From Cytobacillus oceanisediminis 2691 (GTDB lineage: Bacteria; Bacillota; Bacilli; Bacillales; Cytobacillaceae): a stretch of 64,000 nt of DNA. How positions within the stretch are numbered: the first letter of the stretch is position 1; every line of letters starts with the position of its first letter. Where the stretch lies: NCBI RefSeq assembly GCF_000294775.2, contig NZ_CP015506.1, positions 1,525,501 through 1,589,500 on the forward strand, given 5' to 3'. The notes beneath the pieces were generated by a model. The model saw only the letters and a program-made list of their open reading frames with translations. It did no database searches and was not told where the DNA came from. The translations under genes were made by a program, and so were the position numbers. Positions 34,517 to 42,793 of this stretch are shown here, in pieces.

Positions 34517-35647
34517 ATGAAATTAAGATTCTTTATTTTGGTTTGTACCCTTATCTGTACTTCATGTGTCCCTCCAAGCAAAATAATCGAGATGCAGGGT
34601 ATTTCAACTATTCTTGGTTTTGACTTACTGGATGATGAGACTTACAAAGGCACAATAAGTCTTTTGCAATTTGACGGTTCACAGGGAAAGACAAGTACTA
34701 CCATTTCTGCTGAGGGTTCTACCAGTAAAGAAATTCGACAAAGGCTGGAGCAGCAAACAAGCCATGACATTTCCTCTGGACAATTAAGAACCATCTTATT
34801 TGATAAAAAAATGGCTGAGGAAGGGATATTTTCATTTCTTGATACGATGCTAAGAGACACCAGCATAAATCCCCTCATATTCTTAGCGATCACAGACAAA
34901 TCGGAGGAAACGATAAATAGTAAAGAATATGAAGAGTTTCCTGAAATGGGTTCCTATATGTATCAGTTACTGGACAAACATGAGAAAAAAGAAATGTTAA
35001 TAAACTCTAACTTGCATGACTTTGTTTCCGCATTATATGAGAGTGGCATTGATCCTACGCTGCCTATTATAAAAAATATTAAAGGTGAAGCACCTTTTAT
35101 AGAAGCAGTAGCATTATTCAGGGATGATAAAATGGTTGGTTCTATTTCTTTAATCAAAACCTTCTACATAAAATTATTCACTAACAAAAATGCTTTCTTA
35201 GGGGATTTAACCTTAACGATACCTTCTGATAAATTAGAGAAAACTGGAGTACTTATCTCTGAGAATGCAGAAAATGAAAAGTATAAAATTACCTTACACC
35301 CTATCAATTATCACGGGAAAATTGAGGTAGTTAATAATGAAATAGTAAACTTAAACGCGTCTATTTCAGTTTCAATATTAGAAACTCAGCCATCCGCTTC
35401 CATAATTGATAAAGAATCAACAAGAAAATTAGAGCGCTTGATTGGTGAAGAACTTAAAAATGAATTCGAGAAAATTCTTGAGGAATTAAAAATCTTAGAA
35501 ACAGATCCCATAGGAATTGGAAGAAAAATAAAAAGTTTAAGGAAATATTCTCATTTAAGCAATGGAGAATTAAGTGAGAAGTATTCTGCACTAAAGATAA
35601 AGCCAAATATAACTGTAGAAATTAAGCGGCCTGGAGCAGTTAATTAG
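34517..35647 (+). CDS. Spore germination receptor subunit C (Ger(x)C lipoprotein)
   Basis: Lipoprotein subunit of the receptor, 376 aa. It has a signal peptide with a lipobox-like TSC (Cys17), unusual in having Cys at -3, and the GerC three-domain pattern with GISTILGFDLLDDETYKGTI and the C-terminal ISVSILETQPSASI region. GGGGAG precedes the ATG. It ends the operon; together the A, B and C subunits form a complete receptor. Confidence 0.9.
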   Translation: MKLRFFILVCTLICTSCVPPSKIIEMQGISTILGFDLLDDETYKGTISLLQFDGSQGKTSTTISAEGSTSKEIRQRLEQQTSHDISSGQLRTILFDKKMAEEGIFSFLDTMLRDTSINPLIFLAITDKSEETINSKEYEEFPEMGSYMYQLLDKHEKKEMLINSNLHDFVSALYESGIDPTLPIIKNIKGEAPFIEAVALFRDDKMVGSISLIKTFYIKLFTNKNAFLGDLTLTIPSDKLEKTGVLISENAENEKYKITLHPINYHGKIEVVNNEIVNLNASISVSILETQPSASIIDKESTRKLERLIGEELKNEFEKILEELKILETDPIGIGRKIKSLRKYSHLSNGELSEKYSALKIKPNITVEIKRPGAVN

Positions 35648-35732
35648 GAAAAAATTTCGTTACGACCCCAAATCGACCCCAAACTTGGAATTCAAAGGTT
35701 TATGACTACTCAAATTGAATAAAATAAAAAAA

Positions 35733-35770
35733 GCAAAACCCTTGATATAAAAGGGTTTTGCGCTTTTCTT
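35733..35770. terminator. Bidirectional terminator after gerC-like gene
   Basis: GCAAAACCCTT-gatataa-AAGGGTTTTGC with A- and T-rich flanks. On the minus strand it follows the tRNA-Arg fragment, where it looks like a tRNA terminator. Confidence 0.85.
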
Positions 35771-35776
35771 TTGTAG

Positions 35777-35820
35777 CGTCCCAGGCGAGATTCGAACTCA
35801 CGACCTACAGCTTAGGAGGT
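35777..35820 (-). pseudogene. 3' fragment of tRNA-Arg(CCT)
   Basis: On the minus strand the sequence holds the CTCCTAA anticodon loop, 3' anticodon-stem strand, AGGTC variable loop, T-arm (GTGAG-TTCGAAT-CTCGC) and acceptor strand CTGGGACG. The 5' half is absent and the 5' anticodon-stem strand no longer pairs. Such fragments mark att sites of tRNA-integrating elements. Confidence 0.8.
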
Positions 35821-35835
35821 AGTCTATTATCATTT

Positions 35836-35970
35836 TCATTGTGCAAATTTTTTCTCTTTTATAGGGTTGTTGACGAATTGTTGACGAAAACAGTCAACAA
35901 TGTCCGATATTAAACTCACAGGAACATATTTCATTCCTACGGAAGCCTTGATATATAAGGTATTTTCCAT
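35836..35970 (-). CDS. Possible small ORF, 44 aa, between att-like tRNA fragments
   Basis: Starts MENTLYIKASVGMKYVPVSL with AAGGTGA four bases before the ATG. It spans the 11-bp direct repeats, so its coding nature is doubtful. No family recognised. Confidence 0.3.
   Translation of the reverse strand: MENTLYIKASVGMKYVPVSLISDIVDCFRQQFVNNPIKEKKFAQ
35867..35900. repeat. Tandem 11-bp repeats, candidate integrase arm sites
   Basis: TTGTTGACGAA occurs twice in immediate succession (35867-35877 and 35878-35888). A third TTGTTGAC core lies inverted at about 35892-35899. The 11-bp period is close to one helical turn. Confidence 0.5.
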
Positions 35971-35998
35971 ATTCACCTTATTCCTTCCATATCTGTTT

Positions 35999-36046
35999 GC
36001 CACTTTGACAGGGTAGAGGTCGCTGGTTCGAACCCAGTCGGAATCA
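35999..36046 (+). other. attR: 3' half of tRNA-Val(GAC), right end of the prophage
   Basis: The stretch begins in the anticodon stem (CCACTTTGACAGGGTAG, anticodon GAC) and continues through T-arm and acceptor strand GGAATCA. No 5' half is present. Plus orientation fits an intact tRNA-Val at the left end, outside the window, with the displaced 3' half here. A terminator follows immediately. Confidence 0.85.
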
Positions 36047-36053
36047 TACTTAA

Positions 36054-36088
36054 AGTGTCTGGCTGCCGATAGCCAGGCACTTTTTTTG
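36054..36088 (+). terminator. Terminator of the original tRNA-Val transcript
   Basis: AGTGTCTGGCT-gccgat-AGCCAGGCACT followed by TTTTTT. It belongs to host sequence right of attR. Confidence 0.9.
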
Positions 36089-36178
36089 TTTACAGGGGGT
36101 TGCTTTTAAAGTGGGAACCCCTGCAATGTTTTAACGAAACAGTGATAGGGAATCGTTAAAATATAAAAATTCACAAAA

Positions 36179-36207
36179 TAATTTTTATTAAAAATCTATG
36201 CTATAAT
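36179..36207 (+). promoter_or_regulatory. Promoter of the proline dehydrogenase gene
   Basis: TATAAT at 36202-36207 with a weak T-rich -35 about 17 bp upstream and TG before it (extended -10-like). The start would fall near 36214. Confidence 0.6.
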
Positions 36208-36243
36208 TTCATTGTGAAATTACAAGAGTTAGGGGATATTTCT

Positions 36244-37218
36244 ATGTTGAAAGATCTGTTTATCGGCCTTTCCCAAAACGAATTTCTGAATAGCGCTGCA
36301 AAGAAATATGGGTTGAAATTGGGAGCGCAGAGTGTAGTTGCGGGAACAAATTTAGATGAAGCAATTCAAAGCATAAAAGAGCTTAACGCTCATGGCATCT
36401 CTTGTACTGTGGATAACCTCGGGGAATTTGTATATAAAAAAGAAGAGGCGGCAGAAGCGAAGAAACAAATAATTGAAGTGATAGAAGCCATTCATGAAAA
36501 TCAGGTGGATGCACATATATCTTTAAAGCCTTCCCAATTAGGCCTGGATATCGACTTCTCTTTCTGTCTTGAAAATGTTAGGGAGATAGTAGAGAGAGCA
36601 AGCCATTATGGTATTTTTGTGAATATGGATATGGAAGACTCTAAGCGTTTGCAGCCTTCCTTTGATATACTGGATGAATTATCTAAAGAATATAATAACA
36701 TAGGTACAGTTATTCAAGCCTATTTCCTGAGTGCTGAAGAAGATTTAATGAAATATAAGGATTTCCGCTTGCGAATTGTAAAAGGGGCTTATAAGGAGCC
36801 TGAGGAAATTGCTTATCAGGACAAAAGTGACATCGATGCTAACTTTATAAAATTAATAGAATGGCATTTGCTGAATGGCAAATTTACATCTATTGCAACA
36901 CATGACCATAAAGTAATTAATCATATAAAAGATTTTGTAAGGGCTAACAATATCCCTAAAGAGAAATTTGAATTTCAAATGCTTTATGGCTTCCGCAAGG
37001 ATATGCAGCTGAAGCTTGCTGGTGAAGGCTATAATTTCTGTACCTATGTACCTTTTGGGAATGACTGGTACGGCTACTTCATGAGGCGTCTGGCTGAAAG
37101 GCCGCAGAATTTAAACCTTGTTGCCAAGCAGGTATTTACTAAGAAAACCAATACTGTGATTGGTGTGGCTGCAGGAGCTTTCCTATTAGGCAGATTGACA
37201 AAGAAACGGAAGAAATAA
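36244..37218 (+). CDS. Proline dehydrogenase
   Basis: FAD enzyme that oxidises L-proline to pyrroline-5-carboxylate at the membrane. The 324-residue TIM-barrel protein has the family motifs SLKPSQLGLD, RIVKGAYKEP and YGFRKDMQLKLAGEGYNFCTYVPFG, ending in YFMRRLAERPQN. A C-terminal hydrophobic/basic tail may touch the membrane. The ATG at 36244 is chosen because the promoter's -10 box would make a GTG at 36214 fall at the transcript start. First host gene beyond attR. Confidence 0.9.
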   Translation: MLKDLFIGLSQNEFLNSAAKKYGLKLGAQSVVAGTNLDEAIQSIKELNAHGISCTVDNLGEFVYKKEEAAEAKKQIIEVIEAIHENQVDAHISLKPSQLGLDIDFSFCLENVREIVERASHYGIFVNMDMEDSKRLQPSFDILDELSKEYNNIGTVIQAYFLSAEEDLMKYKDFRLRIVKGAYKEPEEIAYQDKSDIDANFIKLIEWHLLNGKFTSIATHDHKVINHIKDFVRANNIPKEKFEFQMLYGFRKDMQLKLAGEGYNFCTYVPFGNDWYGYFMRRLAERPQNLNLVAKQVFTKKTNTVIGVAAGAFLLGRLTKKRKK

Positions 37219-37228
37219 TACTGCGAAA

Positions 37229-37266
37229 GTCTCCCTGTTTTATTTAAGCAGGGAGGCTATTTTGTC
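37229..37266 (+). terminator. Terminator after proline dehydrogenase
   Basis: CTCCCTG-ttttatttaag-CAGGGAG followed by GCTATTTTG. Confidence 0.75.
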
Positions 37267-37464
37267 TTAAAAGGGTACGGTATACCGGCTATAAAACTTG
37301 TGATAAAGGAAATGAAAGAGCTGTATGCTTGTAATGAAATCTACATATCAGTCATCAAGGAGAATGAGCCAGGTATTCGTGTTTATGAGAAAGTTGGTTT
37401 CGAACCAACAGGTGAGCTCTTTCAGGCCTTCCATCCTGAGCCCATCTACAAGCTAAAAGTGTAA
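37267..37464 (+). pseudogene. 3' remnant of a GNAT acetyltransferase gene
   Basis: About 65 codons without a start are open and encode IKENEPGIRVYEKVGFEPTGEL, the last part of a GNAT fold. The N-terminal acetyl-CoA half is missing and the previous terminator sits where it should be, so this is decayed. Confidence 0.75.
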
Positions 37465-37468
37465 AAAG

Positions 37469-37498
37469 AGTCCCTGACAGAGTTGTCAGGGACTTTTG
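37469..37498. terminator. Bidirectional terminator
   Basis: AGTCCCTGACA-gagt-TGTCAGGGACT with TTTTGCC; it serves the GNAT remnant and the opposite-strand hydrolase gene. Confidence 0.85.
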
Positions 37499-37499
37499 C

Positions 37500-38285
37500 C
37501 TATATTTCAATTTCAACGCCATAATGATCTGAAATGATGGGTTTGTGTATGCCGTTAAAAATAACCCGAGAATATTTCGGCTGTATAGGCTGAGCCGAAA
37601 GAATTAAATCAATCCGCATATCATGTTTATTGTTCTCCCAGCCGGCAATCTTTCCTCTAACAGTAACACCAGAATCCTTCCTGGAAGCTAATTCATAAGT
37701 GTCGTAGAGCCCATTGCCTGTCAGAAAGTCATAACCTTCATTGCGGACATAAGCGGAGCTGTTGAAATCTCCCATTAAAATGGCGGATTCATCCTTTGGG
37801 ACTTTTGAAAGTAGAGATTCAACCTGGAATCTATAGGACTCTTCTTGATCGTGCCACCAGCCGAGATGACAAGAATAGAAGGAGATAGGCTTATCTTGAT
37901 GAAGTAATTTAATACCAACTATTTTCCGTGTCTTCCAGTGTTTCTGGTCTCGGTTTTTTGTAATGAAAAATGATTGATCTTCTTTTATTTCATGCCTTGT
38001 TATGATTGCAAGACCTTCTTCATATATATCGTAGCCAATATGTGAAAAATCCCATTTAAAAACGTAATCTTTCACACCAATTTTTCTCAATTCTTCAATT
38101 AACAACAGTGCATAATTATCTTCTCTGATATGGCCGTCTATCAAAGGGGCTTTGATATGCTGGCTGACTTCCTGCAGAGCGATGACATCATAGAGGTTCT
38201 CTTTAATTGCCTCAGCAAGAATTTTTATTTTTTCCAGCTGCTGATCCTCCTGCCATGAGTGGCAGTTTAGAGTTAATAATTTCAT
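37500..38285 (-). CDS. Endonuclease/exonuclease/phosphatase family hydrolase
   Basis: A 261-residue EEP-fold metal phosphoesterase. Motifs in order: NCHSWQ at the N-terminus, ALQEVSQ (metal Glu), YSCHLGWW, GDFNSS and the C-terminal SDHYGVEI with catalytic Asp/His. Only two bases separate it from the upstream PTS gene, so they are one operon. Substrate unknown; possibly a sugar-phosphate or phosphodiester linked to the imported PTS sugar. Confidence 0.88.
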   Translation of the reverse strand: MKLLTLNCHSWQEDQQLEKIKILAEAIKENLYDVIALQEVSQHIKAPLIDGHIREDNYALLLIEELRKIGVKDYVFKWDFSHIGYDIYEEGLAIITRHEIKEDQSFFITKNRDQKHWKTRKIVGIKLLHQDKPISFYSCHLGWWHDQEESYRFQVESLLSKVPKDESAILMGDFNSSAYVRNEGYDFLTGNGLYDTYELASRKDSGVTVRGKIAGWENNKHDMRIDLILSAQPIQPKYSRVIFNGIHKPIISDHYGVEIEI

Positions 38286-38287
38286 TG

Positions 38288-39928
38288 TTAAGCTCCCAGC
38301 AAGTCCTGTATATCAGATTTAAGGACATCTGCTTTGGGCCCATAAATTGCCTGAACGCCTTTGTCTTTAACGATAAGACCTAAAGCTCCATTCCTCTTCC
38401 AGTCCTGTTCACCAGCAACTGATGAAGTGTCCTTTACTGTGACACGCAAGCGGGTCATGCAGGCATCAACATCTTCAATATTTTCTTTTCCGCCTAATAA
38501 TTCAATTAACACTGGGGCTAGTGAATTCTTCTTGACTGAAGTATCCGATGATGCAGCGGTATTTTCTTCTTCAATATAGTTTCCATTACGTCCTGGTGTA
38601 GGGAAGTTGAATTTTCGGATCATAAAATTGGCAACACCAAAGTTTAACCCGAAGAATATTAGACAGGCAATTACAAAGTTTACAAGATCCAGCCATAAGC
38701 CAGCTTTTAAAATCATTGGTGTTCTTGTAATCAATTCAATGGTGCCGAAAGAATGGACACGGATATTTATAATATCAACAATTGCAAAGGCCAGACCTGT
38801 CATAACTGCATACACGATATAAAGAAGAGGAGCAGCAAACATGAACATAAATTCGATTGGTTCAGTTACTCCAGTCAGGAATACTGCCAAACCAGCAGAT
38901 AAGAACATCGATTTGTATTTCTTCTTTTTTTCATGATCTACATTGCGGTACATTGCAAGCGCAATTCCCAGCAGGGCAGCAGCGGATAGAATCATTTGGC
39001 CTACTTTGAAACGGGCAGGAGTAACATCATTCAGCAGCTGCTTGTAGCTTTCTGTATCTCCTGCAGTCAAAAAGTTATTTAGGTCAGCAATCCATGCAAG
39101 CCATAGCGGATCTTGTCCAGCCACCGTTGAACCTGCATTAGAGCCTGTCAGGATTTTGTAAGTTCCGCCAAGCTCCGTGTAATTAATTGGGACAGTCAGC
39201 ATATGATGCAATCCAAATGGAAGAAGCAATCGTTCCAGTGCACCAAAAACAAATGGAGCAATAACAGGCGCCGTATTTCGTGATGTAGCAATCCATTGTC
39301 CGAAATCATTTAATAATCCTTGAATAAATGGCCACACAATCGATAAGACCAACGCAGCTGCAACAGAGCCGACAATTACAGTGAAGGGAACAAAGCGCTT
39401 TCCATTGAAAAAGGAAAGTGAATTTGGCAATTTATCATAGTTATAATACTTGTTAAATAAATTGGCTCCAAGAAAACCTGAGATAATCCCGACGAATACT
39501 CCCATATTCAATGCTGGTGCGCCTAAAACAGAAGTGAAATAGTCCGGGACAATAAGGTCTTGTCCAAACAGGGATTTTACCGCGGCCTCAGGATTACCTA
39601 ACATGTCGGACTTTACTCCGAATATGGCGCCTGTGATTCTATTAATCAGAATGAAAGCAATAAGAGCTGCAAACGCTCCGCCTGCACGTTCCTTAGCCCA
39701 GGAACCGCCAATTGCTACTGCGAATAAGATATGAAGATTTGTAATAATGGCCCATCCGATATCCTCCAGTACTCGTGCAATCGCTTGCACAAATGCTATG
39801 TCAGTACCCGTCATGCCAACAAGCTTTCCAAGTGAAATCATAATACCTGCAGCTGGCATTACGGCCACTACAACAAGTAATGCTTTCCCAAACTTTTGCC
39901 AGAAATCAAAAGAAAATAGTTTTTTCAT
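38288..39928 (-). CDS. PTS transporter EIICB, maltose/glucose-type
   Basis: Sugar importer of the phosphotransferase system, 546 aa. The EIIC membrane domain (about 1-430) has the glucose/maltoside family blocks (VVVAVMPAAGIMISLG, FLTGVTEPIEFMFMF). The EIIB domain follows a short linker near residue 465, with the phosphorylated Cys in DACMTRLRV. The ATG at 39928 follows GGGAGAG. It resembles MalP/MalX. The divergent RpiR gene and the cre site suggest induction by substrate and catabolite repression. Confidence 0.88.
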   Translation of the reverse strand: MKKLFSFDFWQKFGKALLVVVAVMPAAGIMISLGKLVGMTGTDIAFVQAIARVLEDIGWAIITNLHILFAVAIGGSWAKERAGGAFAALIAFILINRITGAIFGVKSDMLGNPEAAVKSLFGQDLIVPDYFTSVLGAPALNMGVFVGIISGFLGANLFNKYYNYDKLPNSLSFFNGKRFVPFTVIVGSVAAALVLSIVWPFIQGLLNDFGQWIATSRNTAPVIAPFVFGALERLLLPFGLHHMLTVPINYTELGGTYKILTGSNAGSTVAGQDPLWLAWIADLNNFLTAGDTESYKQLLNDVTPARFKVGQMILSAAALLGIALAMYRNVDHEKKKKYKSMFLSAGLAVFLTGVTEPIEFMFMFAAPLLYIVYAVMTGLAFAIVDIINIRVHSFGTIELITRTPMILKAGLWLDLVNFVIACLIFFGLNFGVANFMIRKFNFPTPGRNGNYIEEENTAASSDTSVKKNSLAPVLIELLGGKENIEDVDACMTRLRVTVKDTSSVAGEQDWKRNGALGLIVKDKGVQAIYGPKADVLKSDIQDLLGA

Positions 39929-40085
39929 CGTTCTTCTCTCCCTTATTGTATGGGCTTTCATTAAATGGTCTAAAAAAGTATTTTCATAATTTGACGAAAA
40001 AAATTTCGATATATGAATGAATTTATTCTGTGAAAGTACTATTTAGCTTTATTATTATCTTAAAATAACACGGGTAGAAAAATGA

Positions 40086-40099
40086 TGCAACCGTTTGCG
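40086..40099. promoter_or_regulatory. Candidate cre (CcpA) site
   Basis: TGCAACCGTTTGCG closely matches the cre consensus WTGNAANCGNWNNCW apart from the last base. It lies about 160 bp upstream of the PTS start. Confidence 0.6.
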
Positions 40100-40238
40100 T
40101 AAAATGTTTTTTTAATCTTTTATGAATATCTAAGGAATTTCTCTTATATTTTCCCAAGTCATACATCTATAAATAAATGCCTTAGAGTTTCTTTATGGAT
40201 TAAATGCATAAAAATAAATTACTTTTACTAAAAATACA

Positions 40239-40416
40239 TTTTTCTCTTGCTAAAGAAGTATTTCATCCTTTAAAATTCTCTTAAAGAAGGATTCCCTTCA
40301 TGTAAAAGAATAGATTTCTAAATAGATATTGATAAAAATAATTTTGAATAGTGGAAATTCTTCTTGTTAGAGAAGCATTTCATGCTTTATACTTTGCATA
40401 AGAAGTTTTTCCTTCA
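40239..40416. repeat. Repeated operator-like elements before the RpiR gene
   Basis: A motif like TTCTCTTGCTAAAGAAG-TATTTCAT (40243-40266) recurs as TTCTTCTTGTTAGAGAAGCA (40359-40378) followed by TTTCATG. Each is followed after about 15 bp by a shorter cousin ending TTCCTTCA or CCCTTCA. The two pairs lie about 116 bp apart, as expected for binding sites of a dimeric RpiR regulator. Confidence 0.55.
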
Positions 40417-40435
40417 CTATTCATGAGGAGCCGGC

Positions 40436-41290
40436 ATGGATAAGAAAACAATGAGCCAGTTGATTAAAGAAAGCTATTCCTCACTCTCGCCAGGACAGAG
40501 GAAAGCTGCTGAATTTATTATGGAGCATGCTGATGAAGCTGTTCTATTAACAGCATTTCAAGTTGGGAAAAATGCAGGAGTCAGTGAGACAACGGTCATC
40601 CGTCTTGCGTATGCACTTGGGTTCAGCGGTTATTCCCAAATGCAGGATCGAATTAGAAAAGAGTGGCTTGCCGGGAAACAGATGGATTATTTTGAAGATG
40701 ACTCTTCCATAGAAAATGCTGCGAAAGAGAATCTGTTTAGGAGAGTCATTGATCAGGAGAGGAAGATACTTCGGCAATTGCTTGATCAGGTTGATGAAAG
40801 GGAAATCTGGAAAGCGATTGATGCATTAATCCGTGCAGACAGGGTTTATGTTGGTGGTTTTGGCAGCTCTTTTGCCGCAGCATACTGGTTTTATTACACA
40901 CTTAAACAAATAAGGGGAAATGTTTATATCTCAAGCCCTAACGGTTTTCTTTCTGAGGATGTGTGTGATTTAACAGATCAATCGGCCGTTGTCATTTTTT
41001 CTTTTCCTCGCTATCGGAAAGAAGCGTTAAAGCTTGCTTCTTTTGCTGAAAGGCAAGATTCCGGGATTATTGCCATAACAGACCGCCAGCTGTCGCCTAT
41101 CGGGCAGTTGGCAGCAGTTACGCTTACTACGGATGAGCTTATGGATTCAGGACATCATTCGGCAGCTTCCGTAATTAGTTTACTGGAGGTACTGATTGCA
41201 GGTATCGATGAACGGGATCATGAAAGAATTGCAAAAAGACAGCAGGAACTGGAAATCTTATATGCTGAACAAGAGCGGTTTTTTGAGTAA
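40436..41290 (+). CDS. MurR/RpiR-family transcriptional regulator
   Basis: A 284-residue regulator with an N-terminal helix-turn-helix (about 30-60: AFQVGKNAGVSETTVIRLAYALGF) and a C-terminal SIS sugar-phosphate-binding domain (about 120-260: VGGFGSSFAAAYWF, VVIFSFPRYRKEALKL). It is divergent from the PTS/EEP operon and most likely controls it in response to the phosphorylated sugar. GAGGAG precedes the ATG. Confidence 0.9.
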   Translation: MDKKTMSQLIKESYSSLSPGQRKAAEFIMEHADEAVLLTAFQVGKNAGVSETTVIRLAYALGFSGYSQMQDRIRKEWLAGKQMDYFEDDSSIENAAKENLFRRVIDQERKILRQLLDQVDEREIWKAIDALIRADRVYVGGFGSSFAAAYWFYYTLKQIRGNVYISSPNGFLSEDVCDLTDQSAVVIFSFPRYRKEALKLASFAERQDSGIIAITDRQLSPIGQLAAVTLTTDELMDSGHHSAASVISLLEVLIAGIDERDHERIAKRQQELEILYAEQERFFE

Positions 41291-41338
41291 GTTTGAACAG
41301 CAGGGGAGTTAATACAAGAAATAAAGGGGGCAAAATGA

Positions 41339-42721
41339 ATGAGCAGTTTATCAAAGAAGATGATTCAGAAGGAGGAAAGGCCATCCTACACAACCGGGGA
41401 CTATTTAAAGTTTTTAATTCCTTCTCTAATCGGGGTTTTACTATTTATGGTACCGATTCAAGGAGCTGATGGAATTACCATCCCCGTTGCTTATTTAGCA
41501 AATCAAATTAATGGTTTACTGGGAGATTCCATACCTTCAATTACAGTTTTGATCATGGCTCTTTCAGTAATTGGCTCACTGATAGCAGTAATTTTTAAAC
41601 CGGGCTTTATCTTGGACAGTCCATATCTGAACAAATTACTGAATGTGAGCAAGTTTTGGGTGGCGGCCCGTTTATTTGGAACAGTTTTTGCTATTATTAC
41701 ATTATTTGAGTTCGGTTTGGAACCGATATATTCAGAGAATACGGGTGCGCTCTTAATCTATGATTTAATTCCTATACTATTTACTACATTTCTTCTGGCA
41801 GGATTATTGCTGCCGCTTCTATTAAATTTCGGTCTCCTCGAATTTTTTGGTGCATTATTGATCAAAGTTATGAGGCCAGTTTTTAAGCTGCCGGGGCGTT
41901 CTTCGCTTGATTGTCTGGCATCATGGGTAGGTGACGGGACAATTGGAGTCCTGTTAACGACAAAACAATACGAAGAAGGGTATTACACAAAGCGTGAGGC
42001 AGCAGTGGTGGCAACAACCTTCTCAGTTGTTTCCATTACTTTTACAATTGTAATTATTCAATATTTAAACTTAGAGCAATACTTCATTCATTATTATTTA
42101 ACGATTATTCTGGCTGGTCTGGTGGCAGCTATAGTAATGCCTCGGATACCGCCTTTATCAAGGAAAGCGGATACAGCTTATGAAGGGACAGAGCTCAAGG
42201 CGGAAACGAATATCCCTACACACACTACACCTGTTAAATGGGGATTAAATAATGCTATTAAGAAAGCGCGTACAAATAATAGTGCAGCCGCTGTTGTAAA
42301 AGAAGGTGTTGAAAATGTTTTGGACATGTGGATGGGAGTACTGCCAATTGTTATGGCGATTGGAACGGTTGCCTTGGTAATAGCTGAATTTACCCCTGCA
42401 TTTACTATTCTTGGCAAGCCGTTTGAACCGATCCTGGCCCTGATGCAAATTCCGGAGGCAGCTGAAGCAGCCCAGACAATGGTGGTTGGATTTGCAGATA
42501 TGTTCCTTCCAGCTGTCATCGGCAGCGGCATTGAAAGTGAAATGACAAGATTTATTATTGCCTGTGTCTCTGTAACACAGCTGGTATATATGTCTGAAAT
42601 GGGCGGCCTGCTATTAGGTTCAAATCTGCCTGTCAGCATTAAGGATTTAATTCTAATTTTCCTTCTGCGTACTATTATAACACTGCCAATTGTAGCAGTT
42701 GTGGCTCATATTATTTTTTAG
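41339..42721 (+). CDS. YjiH family transporter (nucleoside-recognition Gate domain)
   Basis: A 460-residue membrane protein with about ten helices and the paired Gate-type blocks (LPGRSSLDCLASWVGDGTIGVLL, VVGFADMFLPAVIGSGIESEMTRF). YjiH members are found beside peptide and amino-acid hydrolases. Here it precedes the N-acyltransferase/NSAR pair, so it may import their amino-acid or peptide substrate. AAAGGGGG precedes the ATG. Substrate is inferred only. Confidence 0.8.
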   Translation: MSSLSKKMIQKEERPSYTTGDYLKFLIPSLIGVLLFMVPIQGADGITIPVAYLANQINGLLGDSIPSITVLIMALSVIGSLIAVIFKPGFILDSPYLNKLLNVSKFWVAARLFGTVFAIITLFEFGLEPIYSENTGALLIYDLIPILFTTFLLAGLLLPLLLNFGLLEFFGALLIKVMRPVFKLPGRSSLDCLASWVGDGTIGVLLTTKQYEEGYYTKREAAVVATTFSVVSITFTIVIIQYLNLEQYFIHYYLTIILAGLVAAIVMPRIPPLSRKADTAYEGTELKAETNIPTHTTPVKWGLNNAIKKARTNNSAAAVVKEGVENVLDMWMGVLPIVMAIGTVALVIAEFTPAFTILGKPFEPILALMQIPEAAEAAQTMVVGFADMFLPAVIGSGIESEMTRFIIACVSVTQLVYMSEMGGLLLGSNLPVSIKDLILIFLLRTIITLPIVAVVAHIIF

Positions 42722-42793
42722 AAACTTTATAGCATTCATAAAAGGCAGCATATAGACCGGAAAATCTTTGGGTATGCAAGGAAGGGGAAGGTT

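Noticed and set aside
35777..35820. A complete functional tRNA-Arg here
   Set aside because: The D-arm, acceptor 5' strand and a pairing 5' anticodon-stem strand are missing.
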